The notes beneath the pieces were generated by a model that saw only the letters and a program-made list of their open reading frames with translations, did not search any database and was not told where the DNA came from. A stretch of 64,000 nucleotides of DNA. It comes from Bacteroidaceae bacterium (GTDB lineage Bacteria > Bacteroidota > Bacteroidia > Bacteroidales > Bacteroidaceae). Below, piece after piece: positions 26,971 to 35,820 of this stretch. Both the position numbers and the translations under genes were made by a program. Numbering within the stretch: position 1 is the stretch's first letter; each line of letters starts with the position of its first letter. The stretch spans positions 1 through 64,000 of the forward strand of contig JAKSIS010000007.1 in assembly GCA_024398665.1 (NCBI GenBank), given 5' to 3'.

Positions 26971-26989
26971 CAAAGGTAGTTTAAATTTG
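26971..26989. promoter_or_regulatory. Back-to-back divergent -7 elements (cupin / CDF transporter)
   Basis: Minus-strand TACCTTTG (26971-26978) and plus-strand TAAATTTG (26982-26989) are 3 bp apart. The plus element ends 8 nt before ATG 26998; the minus one ends 16 nt before the cupin ATG. Confidence 0.65.
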
Positions 26990-26997
26990 CACTGACT

Positions 26998-27897
26998 ATG
27001 GACAGGGAAAAGGAAATATATAAGGTGACTGTCGCCGGCGGGGCAATAAATGTGGTGCTGCTGGCATTCAAGTTCATTGCAGGCATACTGGGTCACAGTT
27101 CGGCCATGATTGCCGATGCCGTGCATTCATTTTCCGATTTCATAACCGATGTCGTGGTGATTGTGTTCGTGCGCATAAGCGGAATGCCGCAGGACAAGTC
27201 GCATGACTACGGGTACGGCAAGTATGAGACCCTTGCCACCACAATCATCGGACTGGCCCTGGCCGCCGTGGCTGTGGACATTTTCTGGAAGGGCGGAGTC
27301 AGCATTGCCGCATGGCTGCAGGGAGAACAGCTCCCGGCTCCGGGAATGCTTGCATTCTGGGCCGCCATAGCGTCAATCGTGCTAAAGGAACTGACCTACC
27401 GTTTCACCATACGCAAGGCAAAAGAGTTGAATTCACCGGCGGTCGAGGCCAATGCGTGGCACCACCGCAGTGACGCGCTGTCATCAACAGGCACAGCCAT
27501 CGGCATTGGCGGCGCCGTTCTGCTGGGCCAGCGCTGGACCGTGCTGGACCCGCTGGCATCCGTCATTGTGGGAGCATTCATCATGAAGGTGGCCGTGGAG
27601 CTGACCGTAAAGGGCATGGGTGAACTTATGGAACGGTCGCTGCCCGATGATGTGGAGAACGAAATCATAGCCATTGTGGAATCCGTGCCCGATGTCATCG
27701 GCCCCCATGACCTGCGCACGCGCCGCATAGGCAACCGCATAGCCATTGAGATGCATGTCTTCATGAACGGAGAGATTTCACTCTGCACCGCCCATGACCA
27801 TGCCGATGCCATTGAGGACCTGCTCAAGCAGCGGTTCGGGTCCGATACCCACGTTGCCATACACATGGAACCTGCAAACTGCCCATGCCACCGTTGA
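26998..27897 (+). CDS. Cation diffusion facilitator (CDF) metal efflux protein
   Basis: The 299-residue protein is a CDF-family divalent-cation/proton antiporter, exporting Zn2+, Fe2+, Mn2+ or similar. Six hydrophobic segments occupy about residues 10-205, with metal-site motifs HSFSDFITDV in TM2 and HHRSDALSS in TM5. The C-terminal cytosolic domain (about 215-295) has the ferredoxin-like fold with HVFMNGEISLCTAHDHADAIE. The HSFSD/HHRSD (His-x3-Asp) pattern would fit several metals, so I do not name one. It is 3 bp upstream of the thioesterase. Confidence 0.92.
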   Translation: MDREKEIYKVTVAGGAINVVLLAFKFIAGILGHSSAMIADAVHSFSDFITDVVVIVFVRISGMPQDKSHDYGYGKYETLATTIIGLALAAVAVDIFWKGGVSIAAWLQGEQLPAPGMLAFWAAIASIVLKELTYRFTIRKAKELNSPAVEANAWHHRSDALSSTGTAIGIGGAVLLGQRWTVLDPLASVIVGAFIMKVAVELTVKGMGELMERSLPDDVENEIIAIVESVPDVIGPHDLRTRRIGNRIAIEMHVFMNGEISLCTAHDHADAIEDLLKQRFGSDTHVAIHMEPANCPCHR

Positions 27898-27900
27898 ATT

Positions 27901-28644
27901 ATGGAAGAAAAACTGCAATACCCCTACCGCATACCCTGCTACATGTTTGACCGATGTGAGCAGCTGCGTCCGGCCGCCTTCATGGACATGGCGCAGGACC
28001 TGGCCGTTTACGGATCGGAACAGCTCCAGTTCGATGACCGCCAGATCAAGGACCACGGCATAGTCTGGATTCTGGCCCGCATGAGCGTACGGTACGACAG
28101 CTACCCGCGCCGTTATGACACCGTCACCCTGCAGACATGGCACCGCGGACTTGACGGCCTGTTCTTCATACGTGACTATCAGGCTATTGGGGCCGATGGA
28201 AACGTCATGGTCAGGGGCACAAGTTCATGGATTCTCATGGACCTGGCAACACGCAAGGTTGTGCGCAGCGACCGGCTGGAAGGCATAATACGCACCACGC
28301 CCCAATGTACGGAGGCCGCGATGCCTGCTCTGAGCCCCAAGATTGTGCTTCCGCAGGGTGCCGTCATGACTCCCGCAGGAGAGCACAGGGTGGTCTTTTC
28401 GGACGTTGACTACAACGGCCATGCCAACAACGCCAAGTACACGTCATGGGCCATGGACTGCCTTCCGCTGGAATACCTCTGGAAAAAGCAGCCCAGTGAC
28501 ATAACCGTCAATTTCAACCATGAGGCCTACCCCGGTGAAACCGTCTCATTCATGCATTTCCAGAACGCAGACACCCATTTCATCGAAGGATTGTCAGACG
28601 GCCACCAGGTGTTCATCTGCCGCATGACCTTCCGGGACCGTTAA
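27901..28644 (+). CDS. Acyl-ACP thioesterase (FatA/FatB-like)
   Basis: This 247-residue protein belongs to the acyl-[acyl carrier protein] thioesterase family, which releases free fatty acids from ACP. It has two hot-dog domains: the first with AFMDMAQDLAVYGSEQL and ILARMSVRYDSYP, the second with the active-site stretch FSDVDYNGHANNAKYTSWAMD that supplies the catalytic Asn and His. The C-terminal VNFNHEAYPGETV is also typical. It is the second gene after the CDF transporter, but the pairing has no obvious functional logic. Confidence 0.9.
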   Translation: MEEKLQYPYRIPCYMFDRCEQLRPAAFMDMAQDLAVYGSEQLQFDDRQIKDHGIVWILARMSVRYDSYPRRYDTVTLQTWHRGLDGLFFIRDYQAIGADGNVMVRGTSSWILMDLATRKVVRSDRLEGIIRTTPQCTEAAMPALSPKIVLPQGAVMTPAGEHRVVFSDVDYNGHANNAKYTSWAMDCLPLEYLWKKQPSDITVNFNHEAYPGETVSFMHFQNADTHFIEGLSDGHQVFICRMTFRDR

Positions 28645-28681
28645 AATTTGTCATCAATTAAAATGGTGTTTCCGCACTTTG

Positions 28682-28689
28682 TACATTTG
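28682..28689 (+). promoter_or_regulatory. -7 promoter element for the short UvrA gene
   Basis: TACATTTG ends 4 nt before ATG 28694, the tightest such spacing in the window, implying a leaderless transcript. Confidence 0.6.
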
Positions 28690-28693
28690 CCGC

Positions 28694-30952
28694 ATGAACG
28701 ACATGATAATTGTACGGAACGCCCACTGCAACAATCTGCAGCACATTGACTTGGAGATTCCCAAGCACAGCATTGCGGTATTCTGCGGCGTAAGCGGAAG
28801 CGGCAAGTCATCACTGCTTTTCGACACCATCTATACTGAGGCCCAGCGCCAGCTCATTGAAACATTCTCGTCATTCGCACGCGCCCGCCTGCCAAAGCTT
28901 TCCAGGCCCGATGTCGATGAGATCCTGAACCTTTCAACCCCAATAGTCATTGACCAGAAGAAGATGGGCAGCAACCTGCGCTCCACCGTAGGCACCGCCA
29001 CCGAACTGGCCACATACCTGCGTCTGCTCTACTCCCGCATAGGACAGCCGCTGCTGAACTTGCCGTCATGGTGCTTCTCATTCAACCACCCAGAAGGCAT
29101 GTGCCCGCACTGCCAGGGCCTTGGCAAAGTCGTAAGGATTGACCCTGACAGGTTCCTTGACAGAAGCCTGTCGCTCCGCCAGGGCGCCATTCAGCACCCC
29201 TTCTACAAAAAGGACTCCTACATGCTCAAGGAGCTGATAAAATACGGAATCTTTGACAATGACAAGCCGCTCAGGGACTGGTCCGATGAAGAACTCCACA
29301 AACTTCTTTACAGTGAGCCCATCGAACTGGACAAGAGCGTTACCGGCCTGACATACAACCGTTTCCATGAAGGCATAATAACAAAGCTGGAACGCGCTGC
29401 AGTGGAAAAAGCCGCCGATGAAAAGGAACAGGACGAACAGAACGCACGCGACCGTTTCCTCTCGTACAGCACCTGTCCGCACTGCGGCGGCTCCCGCATA
29501 AGCGACCGCGCCCGCAGCGTGAAGATAAACGGCATCAGCATTGACCGCGCATCGGCCATGGAACTGACAGACCTGCTGGAGTTCATGAAAGGCATCACTG
29601 ACCCCGATGGAATATCGGCCCCAATAATACGCAAGGCCACATACATTCTGGAACAACTGATAAAGATAGGCGTGGGATACCTGTCGCTGGACAGGCCGGT
29701 CTCCACGCTGTCCGGCGGAGAAAGCCAGCGCGTCAAGATGGCCCGCCAGCTGGACTGCAACCTGACGGACCTGCTATACGTGCTTGACGAACCCAGCGTG
29801 GGACTGCATCCGCGTGACACGGAAATGCTCATAAGCCTGCTGCGGGACCTGCGCGACCGCGGGAACAGCGTGTTCGTGGTGGAACACGACCCGGAAATAA
29901 TAAAGTCCGCCCAGTGGGTGGTTGACATGGGTCCCAAGGCCGGAAGCCAGGGAGGCCGGGTCATGTACAGCGGACCGGTTGAAGGTCTTGAAAAGTCCGA
30001 TGGAATGACGGGAAAGGCCCTGCGTGAACGCAGCCTTCCCTCAGCGCCCGTGAAGCGCAGGCCGTGGACTGAATCATACCTTATTCAGCACGCATGCGTC
30101 AACAACCTGAAAGACGTGACGGTACGCATTCCAAAAGGCGTGCTGACCTGCGTCACAGGCGTGGCCGGATGCGGCAAGAGCAGTCTGATACACGGCTGTT
30201 TTGCAGTGCAGCACCCTGATGCAGTTGTCATTGACCAGCAGCCCATAGGACGCACGTCACGCGGCACCATAGCATCATACATAGGAATCTTCAACCATAT
30301 ACGTTCCTTCTTTGCCAGTGCCAGTTCTCAGGACGTGTCACTGTTCTCGTTCAATGCACAGGGAGCATGCCCCAAGTGTGAAGGACGCGGATTCCTGAGC
30401 TATGAAATGAGTTTCCTTGACGCAGTGCAGACCCGCTGCGACTGCTGCGGCGGAAGGCGCTACAACCCCACCGCCCTCAGTTACAGATACCGGGGCAAGG
30501 ACATTGCACAGGTTCTGGACATGACGGTTCTGGAGGCATCGGACTTCTTCAAGGATGAGAAAAAGACGGTGAAATGCCTTGATCTGCTCAATCAGGTGGG
30601 ACTTGGATACCTTAAGCTGGGACAGACGCTCAGCTCGCTGTCCGGCGGTGAGAGCCAGCGTCTCAAGATTGCCACCTGCCTTAAGAAGGAGGGCTGCATA
30701 TACATCATGGACGAACCCACCACCGGCCTGCACATGAGTGACACGGACAAATTCTTCAGTATTGTCTCAAGGCTTGTGGACAGGGGCAATACGGTCGTGA
30801 TAATAGAACACAACACGGACATAATACGCCGGGCCGACTGGATCATAGACCTGGGGCCTGAGGGCGGAAAGAACGGCGGACGCGTGCTGTTTGAGGGCAC
30901 ACCGGATGAACTTAAGAACTGCAGACAGTCAATAACAGCAAGATATATATGA
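28694..30952 (+). CDS. Short UvrA paralogue without the UvrB-binding domain
   Basis: The 752-residue protein has the tandem ABC-ATPase layout of UvrA: Walker A GVSGSGKSS (32-40) and GVAGCGKSS, signatures LSGGESQRVKMA and LSGGESQRLKIA, and zinc-finger cysteines in CPHCQGLGK, CPHCGG, CPKCEGRGF and CDCCGGRR. After LYSRIGQPLLN it goes straight to FSFNHPEGMCPHC, so the roughly 120-residue UvrB-binding domain of true UvrA is absent and total length is about 190 residues short. It is therefore probably a UvrA2/DrrC-like protein linked to drug or DNA-lesion tolerance rather than the repair UvrA. ATG 28694 follows a TACATTTG element. Confidence 0.9.
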   Translation: MNDMIIVRNAHCNNLQHIDLEIPKHSIAVFCGVSGSGKSSLLFDTIYTEAQRQLIETFSSFARARLPKLSRPDVDEILNLSTPIVIDQKKMGSNLRSTVGTATELATYLRLLYSRIGQPLLNLPSWCFSFNHPEGMCPHCQGLGKVVRIDPDRFLDRSLSLRQGAIQHPFYKKDSYMLKELIKYGIFDNDKPLRDWSDEELHKLLYSEPIELDKSVTGLTYNRFHEGIITKLERAAVEKAADEKEQDEQNARDRFLSYSTCPHCGGSRISDRARSVKINGISIDRASAMELTDLLEFMKGITDPDGISAPIIRKATYILEQLIKIGVGYLSLDRPVSTLSGGESQRVKMARQLDCNLTDLLYVLDEPSVGLHPRDTEMLISLLRDLRDRGNSVFVVEHDPEIIKSAQWVVDMGPKAGSQGGRVMYSGPVEGLEKSDGMTGKALRERSLPSAPVKRRPWTESYLIQHACVNNLKDVTVRIPKGVLTCVTGVAGCGKSSLIHGCFAVQHPDAVVIDQQPIGRTSRGTIASYIGIFNHIRSFFASASSQDVSLFSFNAQGACPKCEGRGFLSYEMSFLDAVQTRCDCCGGRRYNPTALSYRYRGKDIAQVLDMTVLEASDFFKDEKKTVKCLDLLNQVGLGYLKLGQTLSSLSGGESQRLKIATCLKKEGCIYIMDEPTTGLHMSDTDKFFSIVSRLVDRGNTVVIIEHNTDIIRRADWIIDLGPEGGKNGGRVLFEGTPDELKNCRQSITARYI

Positions 30953-30974
30953 CAGCTTTTCCGGGCTGGAACAG

Positions 30975-31667
30975 TCAGGACACATCGGCCCCGTACAGGG
31001 CAAAGTCCCCGCGGGCGGGGTCATCGGGCCAGATCAGGGCCATCTGGCGGGTAATCTCAACGGCCGTCTTAAGGTCTGCGCTTCTGCGGCCGGTCAGTCC
31101 AAGCCTTAAAGCCACCTGATAGACATGGGTGTCAAGTGGAACCAGCAGGTCACGCGGACTCAGGCGCGTCCACAGGCCGAAATCGACCGGGCTGTCACGG
31201 CGTACCATCCATCGCAGGAACATGTGTATGCGCTTGTTGGCTGACGGGCTTCCGGGCACGGGAATTCCGTTCACGCCAAAGAATTCAGTGTACAGCGTGC
31301 CTGCCACGAACAGGTCTTCAAGGCTGTCCGTGCGCTCATACACCCCCTTCAGCCTTTCACACAGCACAGCAAAGTCATTCCATGTGTAGAAACGGTACAG
31401 GCAAGAGGCATTTCCCCTGAAAGCGGCCCATTCACCGGACATTATGTAACCGTACGGACTGCGCATCATGGCATGCAGCCGTTCAAGGACTTCAAGGAAC
31501 ACCTTGCGGCTTCCGTATGCCATCCAGGCCGATATGAACGCGGACACTTCAATGTCCCTGCGGTCCGTGTACCGGTGCGGGAACCTTATGGGGTCCGATG
31601 CTATGAAGCCGGCACACTCATACCGGTCAGCAGCCAGCCTCAGTTTCTGTTTGATTTCTTCATCCAT
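30975..31667 (-). CDS. TIGR02757 (DUF2400) family protein
   Basis: This 230-residue protein matches the TIGR02757/DUF2400 family, found mainly in Bacteroidota and of unknown function. Recognisable blocks are DPIRFPHRYTDRRDIEVSAFISAWMAYGSRK near the N-terminus, NKRIHMFLRWMVRRD and the C-terminal PLDTHVYQVALRLGLTGRRSADLKTAVEIT. The HVxxxARxLGL-like part recalls HhH-type DNA glycosylases, but that is only a resemblance. ATG 31667 was chosen over a long N-terminal extension rich in Ser/Phe. A near-consensus TTATTTTG lies 7 nt upstream. It converges on the UvrA paralogue. Confidence 0.82.
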   Translation of the reverse strand: MDEEIKQKLRLAADRYECAGFIASDPIRFPHRYTDRRDIEVSAFISAWMAYGSRKVFLEVLERLHAMMRSPYGYIMSGEWAAFRGNASCLYRFYTWNDFAVLCERLKGVYERTDSLEDLFVAGTLYTEFFGVNGIPVPGSPSANKRIHMFLRWMVRRDSPVDFGLWTRLSPRDLLVPLDTHVYQVALRLGLTGRRSADLKTAVEITRQMALIWPDDPARGDFALYGADVS

Positions 31668-31695
31668 TTCAGCGCAAAATAAGCGAAAAATGAGG

Positions 31696-31703
31696 TAACT
31701 TTG
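31696..31703 (+). promoter_or_regulatory. -7 promoter element of the glnS operon
   Basis: TAACTTTG on the plus strand, 28 nt before the glnS ATG; consensus match. Confidence 0.6.
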
Positions 31704-31731
31704 CGCTCCGGAATAAAATAAAAGAAGAAAT

Positions 31732-33474
31732 ATGGTTGAGAACGCCGCAACAGAGAACAGTGAGAAGAAAAGTCTGAATTTCATTGAGGAAATGGTGGAA
31801 AAGGACCTGGCCGAGGGCAAGAACGGGGGCCGCGTGCAGACACGTTTCCCGCCTGAACCGAACGGATACCTGCACATAGGTCACGCCAAGGCCATCTGCA
31901 TGGACTTCGGAATGGCTGCAAAGCACGGAGGGATATGCAACCTGCGCTTTGATGACACCAACCCCACAAAGGAAGACACCGAATACGTCGATGCCATCAA
32001 GGAGGACATCCAGTGGTTGGGCTTCCAGTGGGAGAACGAATTCTACGCATCGGACTACTTCCAGCAACTGTGGGACTTTGCAGTGGAACTGATAAAGGAG
32101 GGCAAGGCATACATTGACGAACAGCCGCAGGAGGCCATTCTCTCACAGAAAGGCACCCCTACCCAGCCCGGTCAGAACAGCCCGTACCGCGACCGTCCCA
32201 TTCAGGAAAACCTTGACCTGTTCTACAAAATGAACAGCGGCGAACTTGAGGAGGGAAGCATGGTCCTGCGCGCAAAGATTGACATGGCTCACAACAACAT
32301 GCTGTTCCGCGACCCCATCATCTACCGCATAGTCAAGACCCCTCACCACCGCACCGGCACAAAGTGGAAGGCATACCCCATGTATGACTTCGCACACGGC
32401 CAGAGCGACTATTTCGAGGGTGTGACCCATTCGCTGTGCACGCTGGAATTCGTGCCTCACCGTCCGCTCTACGACCTGTTCATTGACTGGCTCAAGAAGG
32501 GTCAGGACCTTGACGACAACCGCCCGCGCCAGACCGAATTCAACAAGCTGAACCTTAACTACACACTTCTCAGCAAGCGCAACCTGCTGGCTCTGGTGCA
32601 GAACGGCATGGTAAGCGGCTGGGACGATCCCCGCATGCCCACCATCTGCGGTTACCGCCGCCGCGGTTACACGCCGGAATCAATACGCATGTTCGTTGAC
32701 CGCATAGGCTACACCAAGTTCGATGCCCTTAATGACATGGCCCTGATGGAAAGTGCCATACGTGAGGACCTGAACCGCCGCGCCACACGCGTCAGCGCCG
32801 TCATCAACCCCGTCAAGCTGATTGTGACCAACTATCCCGAGGGCAAGACTGAGGAACTTGAAGCCATAAACAACCCTGAAGATCCCGAGGCCGGCAGCCA
32901 CATGATAACGTTCAGCCGCGAACTGTGGATTGAGCGCGATGACTACATGGAGAACGCACCCGCCAAGTACTTCCGCCTGACCGAGGGCCGCGAAGTTCGC
33001 CTTAAGAGCGCCTACATAGTGCTGTGCACCGGATGCAAGAAGGACGCCCAGGGCAATGTCGAAGAAGTATACTGCGAATACATTCCAAACACGAAGACAG
33101 GAGAATCGGACTGCAACCGCCGCGCCAAGGGCACCATACACTGGGTCAGCGCAGCTCACGCAATCAAGGCCGAGGTCCGTCTGTACGACCGCCTTTGGAA
33201 GGTCGAGAACCCGCGTGACGAACTTTCACGCCTGCGTGAGGAAGGCATGGACCCGATTGAGGCCCTCAAGCAGATGAAGAACCCCGATTCACTGGAAATA
33301 CGTGAGAACTGCTACGTGGAACAGTTCCTGGCCGGAACAAAACCGCTTGACCACTTCCAGTTCCAGCGCATAGGCTATTTCTGCACCGACAAGGATTCGA
33401 CCGCCGACCACCTTGTATTCAACCGCACCGTATCGCTCAAGGACACCTGGACAAAGGTCAAGGACAAGGCATGA
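31732..33474 (+). CDS. glnS: Glutaminyl-tRNA synthetase
   Basis: A class I synthetase that attaches glutamine directly to tRNA-Gln. The 580-residue chain has the HIGH motif in FPPEPNGYLHIGHAKA and a KMSKS-like LLSKRNLLAL, followed by PRMPTICGYRRRGYTPESI. The C-terminal anticodon-binding beta barrels include TVSLKDTW near the end. The PEPNGYLHIGHAK signature separates GlnRS from GluRS. It leads a compact operon: its stop overlaps the next ATG by 4 nt. Confidence 0.97.
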   Translation: MVENAATENSEKKSLNFIEEMVEKDLAEGKNGGRVQTRFPPEPNGYLHIGHAKAICMDFGMAAKHGGICNLRFDDTNPTKEDTEYVDAIKEDIQWLGFQWENEFYASDYFQQLWDFAVELIKEGKAYIDEQPQEAILSQKGTPTQPGQNSPYRDRPIQENLDLFYKMNSGELEEGSMVLRAKIDMAHNNMLFRDPIIYRIVKTPHHRTGTKWKAYPMYDFAHGQSDYFEGVTHSLCTLEFVPHRPLYDLFIDWLKKGQDLDDNRPRQTEFNKLNLNYTLLSKRNLLALVQNGMVSGWDDPRMPTICGYRRRGYTPESIRMFVDRIGYTKFDALNDMALMESAIREDLNRRATRVSAVINPVKLIVTNYPEGKTEELEAINNPEDPEAGSHMITFSRELWIERDDYMENAPAKYFRLTEGREVRLKSAYIVLCTGCKKDAQGNVEEVYCEYIPNTKTGESDCNRRAKGTIHWVSAAHAIKAEVRLYDRLWKVENPRDELSRLREEGMDPIEALKQMKNPDSLEIRENCYVEQFLAGTKPLDHFQFQRIGYFCTDKDSTADHLVFNRTVSLKDTWTKVKDKA

Positions 33475-34592
33475 GGGACGATTCCGCATCATACTACGAC
33501 GGGCAGGAATTCATTGACCTGCTCACAATGTATGAGGACATGGTGTCCAGCGGCACTTCCATGTACTTTGACAGCATGGACATTGCCAACATTGCCGAAT
33601 ACTACAGTATGAACGGAGAACTTGACAAGTCCGATGACGCCATAGAATTCGGACTTGATCTGCACCCCCAGGACCCAGACATACTCATTGCCAAGGCCGG
33701 CAATCTGCTCATGCGCGGGCGCAAGGATGAGTCAAGAGTCATATCGGAATCAATCGTTGACCCTGACAACCAGGAGCTTATGTACCTGCGCGGCATCATC
33801 GAAGTTGCTGACCATGACTACGAAGCATCAGAAATATACTTCACGCAGGCTGTTGAAATGAGCGGCAACGACCCCGGCATGCTCAATGACATAATTGTCA
33901 AATACATGGACGAACGCGAATTCGACCTGTGCCAGAAATGGCTGGACCGCGCGCTTGTCATGTCACCGGATTCGCGGAACTTCATTGAACTGCAGGCTGA
34001 CCTGTACTTTGACACCGGTCAGATGGACACGGCAATAGTCTGGTACAACCATCTGCTGGACGAATTCGCATATGACACCTACTATTGGGAACAGCTGGGA
34101 CGCATCTATTTCGAAAAGTCCGATTATCCCAAGGCCAGAGAATGTTTCGAATTCATTGAGGCCATTGACCCGGCCAGCGACCACGCCCGACTCATGAAGG
34201 GCAACTGCCTGCTGCAGATGAAACAGTGGACTGAAGCGGCTGAGATTTACCGCCCCATGCTGGAAGAGGACCCCACGTCACCCACCCTACATTACTATTA
34301 CGGGCGCTGTCTGCTTGAAATGGATGATCCGGATACGGCGCTCATCCATTTCCAGCTGGCATGGGACTGCCTTGATGATGACGATGAAAACATTGTGGAA
34401 CTGCATCTTGACCTGTACACCGACATGGCCAGATGCTGCCTGAAATCGGGGAAGACGGAAATGGCGAAAATCTACGTATGCAACGGTCTGCAGCTGGACC
34501 CGCTTGAACCCGAACTTATTGAAATGGCAAAATATCTGCTGTCACCCGATGAACTTGAACAAGCATTGAACAACGACAATACAAACGACTGA
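33471..34592 (+). CDS. Tetratricopeptide-repeat protein
   Basis: The 373-residue, strongly acidic protein is made of about eight to nine degenerate TPR units, for example GELDKSDDAIEFGLDLHPQDP, QMDTAIVWYNHLLDEFAYDTY and DPDTALIHFQLAWDCLDDDD. There is no signal peptide or membrane segment, so it is a cytosolic scaffold for protein contacts. It starts with an ATGA overlap inside glnS and is followed 2 bp later by dedA. The partner is unknown. Confidence 0.85.
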   Translation: MRDDSASYYDGQEFIDLLTMYEDMVSSGTSMYFDSMDIANIAEYYSMNGELDKSDDAIEFGLDLHPQDPDILIAKAGNLLMRGRKDESRVISESIVDPDNQELMYLRGIIEVADHDYEASEIYFTQAVEMSGNDPGMLNDIIVKYMDEREFDLCQKWLDRALVMSPDSRNFIELQADLYFDTGQMDTAIVWYNHLLDEFAYDTYYWEQLGRIYFEKSDYPKARECFEFIEAIDPASDHARLMKGNCLLQMKQWTEAAEIYRPMLEEDPTSPTLHYYYGRCLLEMDDPDTALIHFQLAWDCLDDDDENIVELHLDLYTDMARCCLKSGKTEMAKIYVCNGLQLDPLEPELIEMAKYLLSPDELEQALNNDNTND

Positions 34593-34594
34593 TT

Positions 34595-35230
34595 ATGGGA
34601 GCATTCATTCAATGGTGCCTGGATCACCTGAACTACTGGACAATAACGCTGCTGATGACTATTGAAAGTTCGTTCATTCCTTTTCCGTCAGAAATAGTGA
34701 TACCTCCAGCCGCCTACCACGCAGCCTCCGGTGCTGACATGTGCGTGCCGCTGATAGTGGTTTTCGGAACTCTCGGAGCAATCATGGGCGCACTTGTCAA
34801 CTACTGCCTCTCACTGTGGATAGGCAAGCCCATAGTCTATGCCTTCGCTGACAGCAAGCTGGGACACCTGCTCCTGCTGGACAGTTCGAAAATAAGGAAG
34901 GCCGAAGAATATTTCAACGAACACGGAGCCGTATCGACATTCGTGGGCCGTCTCATTCCGGCAATACGCCAGCTCATTTCAATACCCGCAGGTCTGGCAC
35001 GCATGCCGCTGGGAAAATTCATCGGATTCACAGCACTGGGTGCCGGTATCTGGAACACCGTTCTGGCATGTCTGGGATATTTCCTGCACCGCGCGGTTCC
35101 CGAGGACCAGCTTATTGACACGGTAACGGCATACAGCCATGAAATAGGTTATTCCATTCTTGGTATAGTCGTCGTCGCACTGGCAATCGTTATTCTGAAG
35201 AACCGCAGGAAAAAGAAGACACAGCAATGA
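34595..35230 (+). CDS. DedA family membrane protein
   Basis: DedA-family proteins are polytopic inner-membrane proteins, several of which act as lipid scramblases/flippases (for undecaprenyl phosphate or phospholipids). The 211-residue protein starts with ESSFIPFPSEIVIPPAAYHAA, with the acidic and proline-rich re-entrant loop, and has the core motif FVGRLIPAIRQLISIPAGLARM. It has about four to five hydrophobic segments and a basic tail NRRKKKTQQ. Its last 4 nt overlap the acetyltransferase start. Confidence 0.93.
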   Translation: MGAFIQWCLDHLNYWTITLLMTIESSFIPFPSEIVIPPAAYHAASGADMCVPLIVVFGTLGAIMGALVNYCLSLWIGKPIVYAFADSKLGHLLLLDSSKIRKAEEYFNEHGAVSTFVGRLIPAIRQLISIPAGLARMPLGKFIGFTALGAGIWNTVLACLGYFLHRAVPEDQLIDTVTAYSHEIGYSILGIVVVALAIVILKNRRKKKTQQ

Positions 35231-35820
35231 CACGCAAGGAGGAACTGGAGCAGAATCCCGCACTGAGGCAGGAACTGGACAAGATGATGGCAGGGCTTCC
35301 GTATGATGCCCACACGCCTGAAATGTATGCTTACCGCGATGAGGTCAAGAAACTTCTACGCCGCCTGAACATTACCGAATATCATGATGACAGCATGCGT
35401 GACATTCTGCACGAACTGCTGCCCAACTGTGCTCCCGACGTGTATTTCGAACCTCCATTCTACTGTGATTACGGCAGTCTGATACATGCCGGCGAAGGCG
35501 TTTTCGTGAATTTCGGCTGCACGGTGCTTGACGGCGGAGGCGTATACATTGGGAGCCACACGCTCATTGCGCCAAGCGTGAACATATTCACGGCCGGACA
35601 TCCCCTTGAGGCCGATGAACGCGACCGCTGGGAATACTGCAAACCTGTACATATAGGAGAACGCTGCTGGATTGGCGGAGGTGTGACAATTTGTCCCGGC
35701 GTGACCATAGGTGACAGGAGCGTAATAGGCGCAGGAGCTGTAGTGGTACATGACATACCCGCCGACAGCCTTGCAGTAGGCAATCCTGCACGGGTCATAC
35801 GCAAGCTGAACGTACAATGA
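35227..35820 (+). CDS. Maltose/galactoside-type sugar O-acetyltransferase
   Basis: The 197-residue protein belongs to the Maa/LacA/NodL family, trimeric left-handed beta-helix enzymes moving acetyl from acetyl-CoA to a sugar hydroxyl. A helical N-terminal Mac domain (about 5-60) is followed by hexapeptide repeats, with the catalytic His in NIFTAGHPL and the CoA-binding CWIGGGVTICPGVTIGDRSVIGAGAVV. The acceptor is not known. It is translationally coupled at both ends by 4-nt ATGA overlaps. Confidence 0.92.
   Translation: MTRKEELEQNPALRQELDKMMAGLPYDAHTPEMYAYRDEVKKLLRRLNITEYHDDSMRDILHELLPNCAPDVYFEPPFYCDYGSLIHAGEGVFVNFGCTVLDGGGVYIGSHTLIAPSVNIFTAGHPLEADERDRWEYCKPVHIGERCWIGGGVTICPGVTIGDRSVIGAGAVVVHDIPADSLAVGNPARVIRKLNVQ

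Noticed and set aside
31668..31877. 70-residue N-terminal extension of the TIGR02757 protein
   Set aside because: It overlaps the glnS promoter and start region and shows no family similarity; the conserved protein begins at ATG 31667.
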